From: an uncultured Ruminococcus sp.
GTDB lineage: Bacteria > Bacillota > Clostridia > Oscillospirales > Ruminococcaceae
Assembly (NCBI GenBank): GCA_937902395.1
Contig: CALGTV010000053.1
Location: 1 to 21,491, forward strand
Length of the DNA stretch: 21,491 nt
Direction: 5' to 3'
A program made the translations under genes and the position numbers. Shown one piece after another: positions 7,186 through 14,170 of the stretch. Position 1 is the stretch's first letter. Each line of letters starts with the position of its first letter. The notes beneath the pieces are model-generated. The model had not been told where the DNA came from and ran no database searches. It saw only the letters and a program-made list of their open reading frames with translations.

Positions 7186-7931
7186 TCTCTCAATGTGATT
7201 ATCGTGACGAAATCAAAAGCTGCCTATCTGTATGGCTGAAAAATGAAAATAACGGTGCTGCTATTTTATTTTCAGAGATACAGGCTTTGGATTTACCCCG
7301 TGCCGCAGATATGTACATAGGAAGTTGCTTTGTGCAGAAAAGCAGCCCTTCTGTGCTGTTATAAAGCGGCTGAGAGGGAGGGGGTCAGATAATCGGGACG
7401 GTTCATAAAAATCTGCAAGCAAAGACAGAGGGCTATATAAGCTCATTTTTATTTCTGCGGTTTAATCCGTGAGCTTGATATAGTTTTATGAATGCTCCGT
7501 TTTAGTTTTATTTTTCCCACTTCTTAATACAAATATATTATAACACGTTTCACATAAAATTAAAACCTTTTTTCAAAAAGTTTTATAAAAATCAGCGTTA
7601 TTAACAAACTTAACTTATTATTTTTGTTAAATATTCCGTAAAATTGCTAAAAGTAAAAGAAAATAACTTTATAAAATCTACTTGAAGTAGAAAAATGCTT
7701 TGAGATTACATAAAAATGTTTTTGACAATAATCAAATGGAGTTTAATAATAGATGACCTTATAAAGCCATAAATTGCAGATATATCCATTAGGATTTTAT
7801 ATATGACGAATAATTTAATAAGCTATATAAATACAAATTGTATAAGAATGTGTGGACAACACGTTTTGTATATTTGGATTTAAGAAGATAATTTTGTTTG
7901 TTCGAAATGAACAAAAATACATTGGAATCAA
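7186..7931. other. Non-coding region upstream of the ROK gene
   Basis: About 750 bp without a credible gene; overlapping 61-codon frames on both strands here have no RBS or recognisable content. The first 300 bp are richer in G+C than the rest and contain further dyads, for example AAGCTCA/TGAGCTT at 7439-7445 and 7470-7476. From about 7500 it becomes very AT-rich, with TTAACAAA/TTTGTTAA (7601-7608 and 7623-7630) as a possible operator-like dyad. Confidence 0.5.
7537..7565 (-). promoter_or_regulatory. Possible promoter of the ROK gene
   Basis: On the - strand a perfect TATAAT occupies 7542-7537 with a poor -35 (TTTTAA, 7565-7560) at 17 bp. If used, it gives a leader of about 420 nt before the ROK start. 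A nearer promoter cannot be excluded. Confidence 0.35.
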
Positions 7932-7958
7932 CAAAAAGGTGCCGCAAATGCGACACCT
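7932..7958 (-). terminator. Intrinsic terminator of the zinc-ribbon gene
   Basis: On the - strand a 9-bp stem (7958-7950 with 7945-7937, one G-U pair) with an ATTT loop is followed by TTTTTG. It begins 6 nt after the stop codon. Confidence 0.88.
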
Positions 7959-7964
7959 AAATTA

Positions 7965-8654
7965 TTATTCAAAATTGATTGAAGCATCAACAAAATCAAA
8001 ACTGTCAGGGCTATGCTGAGGACAGAATTTCCAACCCTCACCTTTAAGTTTAACTACACAGAGCCAGCCTTTTTTGGGTGGGACTTTTTCTCCGTCCTGC
8101 TTGTATGTGAATTCTACTTCCACGCGGTATGCTTTTTTGGCCTTCATACCGTAAGTATCATTGTAGTATTTCTCGATAGTATCAAAGTTACTTCCGCTGA
8201 GCTTTTCTTTTGCAAGGATATCGACCTTTAGACGTTTAATTCCCATGCCGTCAATTGCAGATTCTATGGCTTTGTCTTTTTGCTTGAGATAGTCGTTCCA
8301 TGTCAGACCGTTTTCCTTGGCTTTAAGGGTGATTTCGGCAACGGTTGTTTCTGTATACATGGATTCGATAATGCGCGCTGAATCCGCCTTTTTAATGCCT
8401 TTAGCTAATGTTTTAATCGGCGTTTTGTAAGAATTTGCACTTGCTATGAAAAAAATAATTATTGCGCCAACAGCTAAGAATATAAGGAAAGCTAAAAGAT
8501 ATTTTAATGTTCCGCCTCTTTTAATTGGCTTGTCTTCATCGGGTGTTACTTGGCGATTAAATATTTCAGCGTTTCTTTCGTTATCCTGAAATTCAGCACA
8601 GGTGCACTTGTTATCTTCGCCCAGTTCTTTTCCGCAGAATTTGCAAAATGCCAT
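7965..8654 (-). CDS. Zinc-ribbon single-pass membrane protein
   Basis: A 229-residue protein of unknown function. The N-terminus MAFCKFCGKELGEDNKCTCAEF is a short zinc ribbon (Cys4, Cys7, Cys17, Cys19) placed on the cytoplasmic side. A membrane segment follows at about 49-72 (KYLLAFLIFLAVGAIIIFF), then an extracytoplasmic domain of about 155 residues with alternating charged helices and strands (IKTLAKGIKKADSARIIESMY...), reminiscent of the DUF4878/NTF2-like lipoprotein-type domains often attached to zinc ribbons in Clostridia. The family name is an inference from layout. AAGGAGG at 8668-8662 gives an excellent RBS 7 nt before the ATG. It is a monocistronic unit with its own promoter and terminator. 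Confidence 0.85.
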   Translation of the reverse strand: MAFCKFCGKELGEDNKCTCAEFQDNERNAEIFNRQVTPDEDKPIKRGGTLKYLLAFLIFLAVGAIIIFFIASANSYKTPIKTLAKGIKKADSARIIESMYTETTVAEITLKAKENGLTWNDYLKQKDKAIESAIDGMGIKRLKVDILAKEKLSGSNFDTIEKYYNDTYGMKAKKAYRVEVEFTYKQDGEKVPPKKGWLCVVKLKGEGWKFCPQHSPDSFDFVDASINFE

Positions 8655-8676
8655 ATTATAACCTCCTTGTTATGAA

Positions 8677-8702
8677 TCAGGAAATATATACCGTTTTCCT
8701 GA
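8677..8702 (-). promoter_or_regulatory. Perfect inverted repeat in the zinc-ribbon gene leader
   Basis: TCAGGAAA (8677-8684) and TTTCCTGA (8695-8702) are a perfect 8-bp dyad with a 10-nt spacer, lying between the predicted transcription start (about 8714) and the RBS. It could be an operator or an mRNA hairpin 8 nt upstream of the Shine-Dalgarno. Confidence 0.5.
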
Positions 8703-8720
8703 TAAGATTTTCTATAATAA

Positions 8721-8749
8721 ATTTTATCATATTCTTGTGTTAAAGTCAA
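8721..8749 (-). promoter_or_regulatory. Promoter of the zinc-ribbon gene
   Basis: On the - strand TTGACT (8749-8744) and TAAAAT (8726-8721) are separated by 17 bp; the transcription start would be near 8714. Confidence 0.8.
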
Positions 8750-9030
8750 GAGTAATTCTACAATTTCAAAGGACATTTTTAGGACTCTATATAATAATGT
8801 AGACAGGTGAATTTATGAATGAAATGTAAAGAAATATGTGTCTATTATCTATATCGTAATAAAATATACAAATTTACAATTTAGAAATATCGAATTAATA
8901 TTGAGAAAATAAACGACTGTTAAAAGTAATAATCGAACTAAATAATACAAATTGTAAATTTATTATTTGTGCAATGTGTATATAAATACATCAAAACTTT
9001 GTGTTATTTGTAGAATATAACGTCAAAAGA
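8750..9030. other. AT-rich divergent intergenic region with a 13-bp dyad
   Basis: No gene is seen. AAATTTACAATTT (8870-8882) and AAATTGTAAATTT (8949-8961) form a perfect inverted repeat 66 bp apart, and each arm is itself nearly palindromic. Such a pair could be two copies of an operator for a repressor acting on either divergent promoter, but the base composition makes chance occurrence fairly likely. Confidence 0.3.
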
Positions 9031-9059
9031 TTGACTTTCTACGATACTTGTAGTATAAT
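9031..9059 (+). promoter_or_regulatory. Promoter of the pilus-locus operon
   Basis: TTGACT at 9031-9036 and a perfect TATAAT at 9054-9059 are separated by 17 bp. The spacer contains CTAC/GTAG (9039-9042 and 9050-9053). Transcription would begin near 9066, about 50 nt before the coiled-coil gene. Confidence 0.85.
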
Positions 9060-9114
9060 TATATCAATGAAAGAAATACTAACACAAAATTGTTAAATCA
9101 ATGGAGAAATAGTA

Positions 9115-9423
9115 ATGACAGATAAGGAAATACGAAAATTAAAACGAGCCGACCTCCTTGAAATACTCTATTATCTGCAAAAGGAAATCGAGGAACTCAA
9201 TAAGGAAAATGAATCTTTGAGAACTCAGCTTGAAAATGCTAAAGTGAGTTTATCTGAGAATGAATTGAAAAGAATAATTAAAGCTGTTAAGACAGCTGCA
9301 AGAGATAGTTTCCAAGAAATCGCTCAGAATAATAATCAGAATAACGAACAGGAAATTACAAATACTCAACAGAATAAAGAAGGTAAACAAAAGCATGGAA
9401 ATGGAAAAAGAAATAAAACGTGA
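9115..9423 (+). CDS. Small coiled-coil protein preceding signal peptidase
   Basis: A 102-residue soluble protein. MTDKEIRKLKRADLLEILYYLQKEIEELNKENESL forms a basic helical start followed by a leucine-zipper-like coiled coil (about 12-50); the rest is a second helix and a Gln/Asn/Lys-rich tail (72-102). Similar short 'DKEIRKLKRADLLE' proteins are, to my recollection, common beside signal peptidase and sortase genes in Clostridia, but no function is established. GGAGAAA at 9103-9109 serves as RBS. It overlaps the signal peptidase start by 29 nt, which indicates translational coupling and a shared role in handling exported surface proteins. Confidence 0.78.
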   Translation: MTDKEIRKLKRADLLEILYYLQKEIEELNKENESLRTQLENAKVSLSENELKRIIKAVKTAARDSFQEIAQNNNQNNEQEITNTQQNKEGKQKHGNGKRNKT

Positions 9424-9982
9424 TGTTCCTACTGCGAATCAATTTTACGTTGAAATGAAGCGGGTAAGATACAAAAAGAATTTCAGAAAGACCATTATCG
9501 CGACTATAAATTCCCTTATAGTTGTGGCGGCTATATCCGTTCTGATTTCACTGTTGTTTCTACCGGTTCTGAGAGTTACAGGAACAAGCATGACGCCGAC
9601 TTTGTATAACGATGAACTTGTAATATGTAACAAGCGGAGTAATTACAAACAGGGCGATATGATAGCATTTTATTTTAATAATAAGATTCTTCTTAAACGC
9701 GTGATTGGTCTCCCTGGTGATTGGGTAGACATCACAGAGGACGGTACAGTTTATGTAAATGGTGAAGAGCTTGACGAACCGTACATCGATGAGAAAGCAC
9801 TTGGTGAATGTGATATTGATTTACCATATCAGGTTCCCGAAAGCAGAATTTTTGTAATGGGCGACCACCGTTCAACTTCGGTAGACAGCCGTACTTCGAT
9901 GGTTGGCTGTATCGCAGATGAGTACATCATAGGCAGACTTATTTTCAGAGTCTGGCCCTTTGAGGAAATAGGTCCGCTTTAA
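9395..9982 (+). CDS. lepB: Signal peptidase I
   Basis: Membrane-bound type I signal peptidase, 195 residues, of the short Gram-positive (SipS-like) type. One N-terminal membrane segment (about 34-57) is followed by the catalytic Ser65 in TGTSMTPTL (box B), the general-base Lys101 in LLKRVIGLPGDWVDI (box D) and GDHRSTSVDSR at 156-166 (box E). Both catalytic residues are present, so it is an active protease, unlike the Ser-less SipA-type pilus chaperones of streptococci. The start at 9395 has AGAAGG at 9377-9382; an in-frame ATG at 9401 is an alternative. Its position directly ahead of the pilin suggests a dedicated peptidase for pilin export. Confidence 0.93.
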   Translation: MEMEKEIKRDVPTANQFYVEMKRVRYKKNFRKTIIATINSLIVVAAISVLISLLFLPVLRVTGTSMTPTLYNDELVICNKRSNYKQGDMIAFYFNNKILLKRVIGLPGDWVDITEDGTVYVNGEELDEPYIDEKALGECDIDLPYQVPESRIFVMGDHRSTSVDSRTSMVGCIADEYIIGRLIFRVWPFEEIGPL

Positions 9983-10005
9983 AATGTTAACTAAGCGAAA
10001 TAAAT

Positions 10006-10033
10006 TTGAAATGCGGTGATTTTAATGTAAAAT
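10006..10033 (+). promoter_or_regulatory. Internal promoter ahead of the major pilin
   Basis: TTGAAA (10006-10011) and TAAAAT (10028-10033) with a 16-bp spacer place the transcription start near 10040, exactly where the structured leader begins. It would let the pilin and sortase genes be expressed independently of the signal peptidase gene. Confidence 0.55.
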
Positions 10034-10040
10034 TTAAAAA

Positions 10041-10105
10041 GCGTCCCTGTGGCGCACGGACAGGTCTTAAACGACGTGATAGAAAACGTCGTGAAGAATA
10101 AACGC
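10041..10105 (+). ncRNA. Structured RNA element in the pilin leader
   Basis: Three helices can be drawn by hand. The closing stem is GCGT (10041-10044) with ACGC (10102-10105). Next is CCTGT (10046-10050) with ACAGG (10060-10064). A long hairpin pairs TCTT (10065-10068) with AAGA (10094-10097) and ACGACGT (10071-10077) with ACGTCGT (10086-10092), closed by an 8-nt loop. Helices two and three are directly adjacent. The consensus cores of c-di-GMP-I/II, lysine, SAM, TPP and fluoride riboswitches were looked for and not found. It may be a new cis-regulatory RNA or only a stabilising fold. Confidence 0.5.
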
Positions 10106-10127
10106 AAAATCATAACAAACAATGAAA

Positions 10128-10159
10128 GGGGAGGGCTTGAATAGGCTCAAACCCTCCCC
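10128..10159 (+). promoter_or_regulatory. Strong GC-rich hairpin just upstream of the pilin RBS
   Basis: GGGGAGGG (10128-10135) pairs with CCCTCCCC (10152-10159), and TTGA (10137-10140) with TCAA (10147-10150), around a 6-nt loop with one C-A mismatch. There is no T tract after it, so it is not a normal terminator. It ends 20 nt before the pilin Shine-Dalgarno, a position typical of 5' stabilisers or RNase processing sites. Confidence 0.8.
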
Positions 10160-10191
10160 GAAACCGAAAATTATTTTAAAGGAGAATTATT

Positions 10192-12045
10192 ATGAAAAAA
10201 ACTAACAGAACATTCAAGAGATTCGCAGCCATCACTTCCGCTTCACTTTTAGCAGCTTGTATGGTAGCACCTATGGCAAGTATGAACGTTTCCGCATTTA
10301 ATGTTACTATTACTAATAGTTCAAATGGTACAGATAGTGGTACAAATAACGATGCCGGCACTCACACTTATGTTGCTTATCAGATATTCAAAGGTAATTA
10401 TTCTGGAGACGTTCTTTCAAACATCGAGTGGGGAGATAATGTTAATAATACAACAGGTCTTATAAATGCTTTAAAGAGTGTAACTGGTTTTGAAGATTTA
10501 GCTGATAATGCTACAGCTAAGGATGTAGCTGGTATTCTTTCAGCTGATGGTAATAATACGAAGGATAGTGATGTTGCCAAAGCTTTTGCTAAGTTTATAG
10601 CTGGTTACGTTAAAGGAACTCCTACTCCTTCAAATAATGGAGTAATTTCTGGTTTGAACAATGGTTATTATCTTATTGAGGATAGTTCAAATCCTTCATT
10701 AGGTGCTGGAAATAACTCAGGTGCACAGACAAGATTTATTCTTGCTGTTTTAGGTGAAGATACTACAGTTTATACAAAGAATGATGCTCCTTCAGTAGTT
10801 AAAAAGGTTCAGGAGAATAAAAAAGATGTAAGTGATTATCTTGATACTACTGAACCTGCTTACGATAGTGGTGACTTTTATGACGAATACAATGATGTAG
10901 CGGACTACAACATTGGTGATGAAGTTCCGTTTATGCTTGAAGCAACAATGCCTTCCAATATTGGCGATTATTCAGCATATTACTTAAAGTTTACTGATAC
11001 ACTTGCTGATGGATTTACTGCTCCTACTGCGGATAAAATTGAAATTTATGTTGGCGGAGCTAAGAAAAATCCTTCTGTATACAATGTTCATAAGGATATA
11101 GATGGACAGGTAATTACTATTACTATAGAAGATGTTAAGGCGTTGGGCGCAGTTGCTGGTTCAAAGGTTACTGTTAAGTATAATGCAGAACTTAATGCAG
11201 GTGCTAATATAGGCTCAACTGGAAATGAAAATAGTGTTACGCTTGAATACTCCAGCAATCCTAATATTGAATGGAAACCTAAGACAGATGGACCTAATAC
11301 TGGTGAAACAGAGTCAGAAGTAGGAACAACACCTGAGACACCGAATGATAATTTAACAGATAATCCTAATACACCTAATATTGATGAAAGTCAGGGAGAT
11401 AATACAGGTGCTACACCTGAAGATAAAGTTATTGTATATACCTACGAGTTTGATATAACTAAATATTTGGATAAAAACGAAGCAGGAAAAGAAGAGAAAA
11501 CTGGTGCGGCAGGATTTAAGCTTTACAATTCTGATGGCAAGGCAGCTGTAATTGTGGATGGCAAGATAGACAGTTGGGTTACTGAATCTCCTGAATCTGG
11601 CTCAGTAGAAAATGGTGATTATGTAGCAGCTGTTAATGGTACAGAAATTTTTACTGACACAGATGGAAAGGTTAAGTTTGTTGGTCTTGATGATGGTACA
11701 TATACATTAAAAGAAACAACAACACCTGACACATATAATACAATGGATGACCTTACAGTAGTTATAGTTGCAAAAACTGCAAATGGTCAGAACTGGACAG
11801 GCGGAAGTGCATTATTAGACCTTGATCTTAAAAATGGTGCAGGCAGTTATTTAGTCGGAAACGCAACTGAAGGTGAAAATTTGAGCGGAATACTTAATTA
11901 TGGTATTGTTAACGTGAAGGGTAACACCCTCCCCGGCACCGGTGGTATCGGTACAACAATCTTCTACCTTGGCGGTGGCGCAATGGCAGCAATCGGCGGC
12001 GTATACCTCATTTCCAAGAGAAGAATGAAGAAGTCTGAGGAATAA
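10192..12045 (+). CDS. Major (backbone) pilin, LPGTG-anchored
   Basis: A 617-residue sortase-assembled pilin of the SpaD/FimP type. The signal peptide spans about 1-35 (cleavage near VSA-FN). The N-terminal domain ends in TTVYTKN at 191-197, which resembles the pilin motif whose Lys is joined by the class C sortase to the next subunit. A middle domain (about 200-355) and a Glu/Asn/Thr/Pro-rich linker follow. A Cna_B-like domain (about 425-560) has AGFKLYNSDG and an E-box YTLKETTTP with Glu508 for isopeptide formation. The cell-wall sorting signal is LPGTG at 580-584, a hydrophobic helix and an RRMKK tail. AAAGGAG at 10178-10184 is the RBS. The two ends are noticeably more GC-rich than the AT-rich interior, suggesting exchange of the surface-exposed part. 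Confidence 0.93.
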   Translation: MKKTNRTFKRFAAITSASLLAACMVAPMASMNVSAFNVTITNSSNGTDSGTNNDAGTHTYVAYQIFKGNYSGDVLSNIEWGDNVNNTTGLINALKSVTGFEDLADNATAKDVAGILSADGNNTKDSDVAKAFAKFIAGYVKGTPTPSNNGVISGLNNGYYLIEDSSNPSLGAGNNSGAQTRFILAVLGEDTTVYTKNDAPSVVKKVQENKKDVSDYLDTTEPAYDSGDFYDEYNDVADYNIGDEVPFMLEATMPSNIGDYSAYYLKFTDTLADGFTAPTADKIEIYVGGAKKNPSVYNVHKDIDGQVITITIEDVKALGAVAGSKVTVKYNAELNAGANIGSTGNENSVTLEYSSNPNIEWKPKTDGPNTGETESEVGTTPETPNDNLTDNPNTPNIDESQGDNTGATPEDKVIVYTYEFDITKYLDKNEAGKEEKTGAAGFKLYNSDGKAAVIVDGKIDSWVTESPESGSVENGDYVAAVNGTEIFTDTDGKVKFVGLDDGTYTLKETTTPDTYNTMDDLTVVIVAKTANGQNWTGGSALLDLDLKNGAGSYLVGNATEGENLSGILNYGIVNVKGNTLPGTGGIGTTIFYLGGGAMAAIGGVYLISKRRMKKSEE

Positions 12046-12102
12046 GTTAAAATTAATTCGACAGAATAGATTACATGACTAAAAACTAATTAACCTAATT
12101 TT

Positions 12103-12130
12103 GCCGCCGGCGGTGAGTGCTGTCGGCGGC
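12103..12130 (+). promoter_or_regulatory. Very stable hairpin between pilin and sortase genes
   Basis: A 12-bp stem (12103-12114 with 12119-12130; seven G-C-type pairs at the base, three G-U pairs further in, no mismatch) closes on a GAGT loop. It is followed by GCATTAGGG rather than a T tract. It lies 58 nt after the pilin stop and 6 nt before the sortase RBS; it may cap the 3' end of a processed pilin mRNA and reduce sortase expression. Confidence 0.85.
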
Positions 12131-12147
12131 GCATTAGGGAGGGTTCC

Positions 12148-13029
12148 ATGAAGAAAAAAATCAACAAAGCAAGCTTATTTACTACAATATTTTTTACATT
12201 AATGCTGTTCGTGGGAGTCTCCGTGATGCTTTACCCTAGCATAAGCGACTGGTGGAACTCCAAGGTACAGAGCCGTGCGGTTGCCAACTATGAAGTGGCA
12301 GTCGCAAATATGGACACAGACAGAGCTGACAAAATGATTGAAAAGGCAAATAAGTACAACGAGAAATTGGCGAAGCTTGATTCGCCATTTGTGAATTACA
12401 GCAAAATTTCAGGCTATGAAACAGCGCTCAATGTGTCGGGTACGGGAATTATGGGATATATCTCAATCCCCGTTATACAGGTAGAGCTTCCGATATATCA
12501 CGGCACAAGCGAGGAGGTTCTGAATATCGCCGCAGGACATCTGGAGGGTTCATCACTTCCAGTAGGCGGAGCAAATACACACGCTGTTATCTCGGCTCAC
12601 AGAGGATTGCCCTCAGCAAGACTTTTCACAGACCTTGACAGAATTGAAAAGGGCGATGTTTTTACAATAAATATCCTCGACCGTATATATACCTATGAGG
12701 TTGAGGAAATACTAATCGTAGAGCCCCACGAAATCAACACGCTTTCAATTATTCCAAACAGCGATTATGTAACACTTATGACTTGTACACCTTACGGCGT
12801 TAATACGCATCGTCTGCTGATACGCTCGCATCGTATCGAGACAGTATACAAGAAAGAGTACAGAGTAGTTGCCGAAATGGTAAAAATTGATCCTATGCTT
12901 GTTATTCCTTTTATCTGTGCGCCTTTTGTGTTAATTCTCGTTTGTGTGTGGGTATTCGGAGGCAAGCGTAAACCAAAATCACCAAGAGAAATTGCCGCAC
13001 ATATGATGCTGGCAGGAAGGGAGGTTTAA
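12148..13029 (+). CDS. Class C (pilin-polymerising) sortase
   Basis: Membrane transpeptidase that cleaves the LPxTG-type motif and links pilins through the pilin-motif lysine. The 293-residue protein has an N-terminal membrane helix (about 9-30) and a lid segment with DSPF at 78-81, the aromatic anchor that occupies the active site in class C enzymes. The catalytic core carries His151 (ISAHRG), Cys213 (TLMTCTPYGVNTHR) and Arg222. A second C-terminal membrane helix (about 248-268) is also typical of class C. AGGGAGG at 12136-12142 is the RBS. It sits between the two pilin genes and is followed after 1 nt by the minor pilin gene, indicating one transcript. Confidence 0.95.
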   Translation: MKKKINKASLFTTIFFTLMLFVGVSVMLYPSISDWWNSKVQSRAVANYEVAVANMDTDRADKMIEKANKYNEKLAKLDSPFVNYSKISGYETALNVSGTGIMGYISIPVIQVELPIYHGTSEEVLNIAAGHLEGSSLPVGGANTHAVISAHRGLPSARLFTDLDRIEKGDVFTINILDRIYTYEVEEILIVEPHEINTLSIIPNSDYVTLMTCTPYGVNTHRLLIRSHRIETVYKKEYRVVAEMVKIDPMLVIPFICAPFVLILVCVWVFGGKRKPKSPREIAAHMMLAGREV

Positions 13030-13030
13030 A

Positions 13031-14170
13031 ATGACAGAACTAAGCAAAAAAGTCGGCTCAGTCTTTATAATTATGGGAATGGCTTTACTGCTATGTCTGA
13101 GCTGTCTTTGTACAACCGCTACGGCTAAATCCGACGGAAAAATCACACTTGTCAATGAGGTGAAAGGTCAGCCTGTAAAGGGAATGCGTTGGGAAATCTT
13201 TCGTATTGGTACTTTTGACGGCGAAAAAATAACCCTCCAAGGAGATTTTGCGAAATATCCCGTTGATATGAGCGACCTTACTGCCGCAGGACTTGCAGAT
13301 GCCGCTTCAACTTTAACTGATTATGCTTTTACATTCAAGCTTAAATCGGCAGGAAGTGGGAATTCCAAAAAGGACGGTACTATTACTTTCAAGAATTTGG
13401 AGGACGGTTTGTATCTCATTGCTGCCAAGAATTACGTTGACGGAGAAACAAAATATATTCCAACTTCCTCTATTGTAGTTCTTGATACTGAGAAAGAAGC
13501 GGAAATTACAATTTATACAAAGATTATGCCAACGGCTACGGATTCAGATGAAGTCCAGAAATTTAAAGTTCAGAAAATCTGGGAAAATGATGAGAATCTT
13601 CCGCGCAAGCCTAATGAAATTGTAATTGATATTTATCGTGATTATAAGTTTTATGAAACAGTACGTCTTTCTGAGACTAACAACTGGAATTACGAATGGA
13701 GCGATAAAGCGGGTGTCAAGTGGACAGTTATTGAGCGTAAAATCCCTGAGGGATGCTGTATAGTTTACAAAAATGACGGTGTGAATTATATCGTTGTAAA
13801 CACATATGTTCCGGGATTTGAATTCGATTGGGAGGCAAATTTCCCTCCTCCTAATACAACTACAACCACTACAACGACAACTATTACAGATACAACTACA
13901 ACCACAACGGTAAGCTGTCAGATTGGCGGCGATGAGGCTACTACTTCAGAATCAAGTACTGCAACTGATACAACAACATCAACTACATCTACAGCTACGA
14001 CAGCTGTAACAACTAAGAAAACTTCCCCAAAAACAACAACTACATCAAAAAAGCTCCCGCAGACAGGACAGTTGTGGTGGCCAGTGCCGGTAATGGCAAT
14101 AGGCGGTCTGGTTCTTATTGCGGCAGGTACAAGAATAATCAGCGGCTCAAAGAGGGACGAAGATGAATAA
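13031..14170 (+). CDS. LPQTG-anchored minor (basal or tip) pilin
   Basis: A 379-residue surface protein. The signal peptide (about 1-32) has a hydrophobic Cys-containing core. The N-terminal pilin domain (35-165; DGKITLVNEVKGQPVKGMRWEIFRIG) ends in ITIYTKIMP, which resembles the YTKN of the major pilin. A Cna_B-type domain follows (about 178-260; KVQKIWENDENLPRKP, with WTVIERKIPEG near its end). A Thr-rich wall-spanning linker (275-340) contains two long Thr runs. The sorting signal is LPQTG at 342-346, then a hydrophobic helix and KRDEDE. The GGAGG RBS overlaps the upstream sortase end, and its own 3' end overlaps the second sortase by 8 nt. The short length and Thr-rich stalk suggest a base pilin anchored to the wall by the second or a housekeeping sortase. 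Confidence 0.9.
   Translation: MTELSKKVGSVFIIMGMALLLCLSCLCTTATAKSDGKITLVNEVKGQPVKGMRWEIFRIGTFDGEKITLQGDFAKYPVDMSDLTAAGLADAASTLTDYAFTFKLKSAGSGNSKKDGTITFKNLEDGLYLIAAKNYVDGETKYIPTSSIVVLDTEKEAEITIYTKIMPTATDSDEVQKFKVQKIWENDENLPRKPNEIVIDIYRDYKFYETVRLSETNNWNYEWSDKAGVKWTVIERKIPEGCCIVYKNDGVNYIVVNTYVPGFEFDWEANFPPPNTTTTTTTTTITDTTTTTTVSCQIGGDEATTSESSTATDTTTSTTSTATTAVTTKKTSPKTTTTSKKLPQTGQLWWPVPVMAIGGLVLIAAGTRIISGSKRDEDE

Noticed and set aside
7179..7446. 61-codon frames on both strands upstream of the ROK gene
   Set aside because: No RBS, no recognisable domain, and they overlap each other in structured leader DNA.
7827..8961. Repeated ATACAAATTGTA-like palindromes flanking the zinc-ribbon gene as a regulon operator
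   Set aside because: The copies are imperfect and the DNA is so AT-rich that chance matches are expected; kept only as an intergenic note.
10041..10105. c-di-GMP riboswitch ahead of the pilin
   Set aside because: Attractive biologically, but the class I and class II conserved cores are not present.
10128..10159. Rho-independent terminator before the pilin
   Set aside because: The stem is strong but followed by GAAACCGAAAAT, with no T tract.
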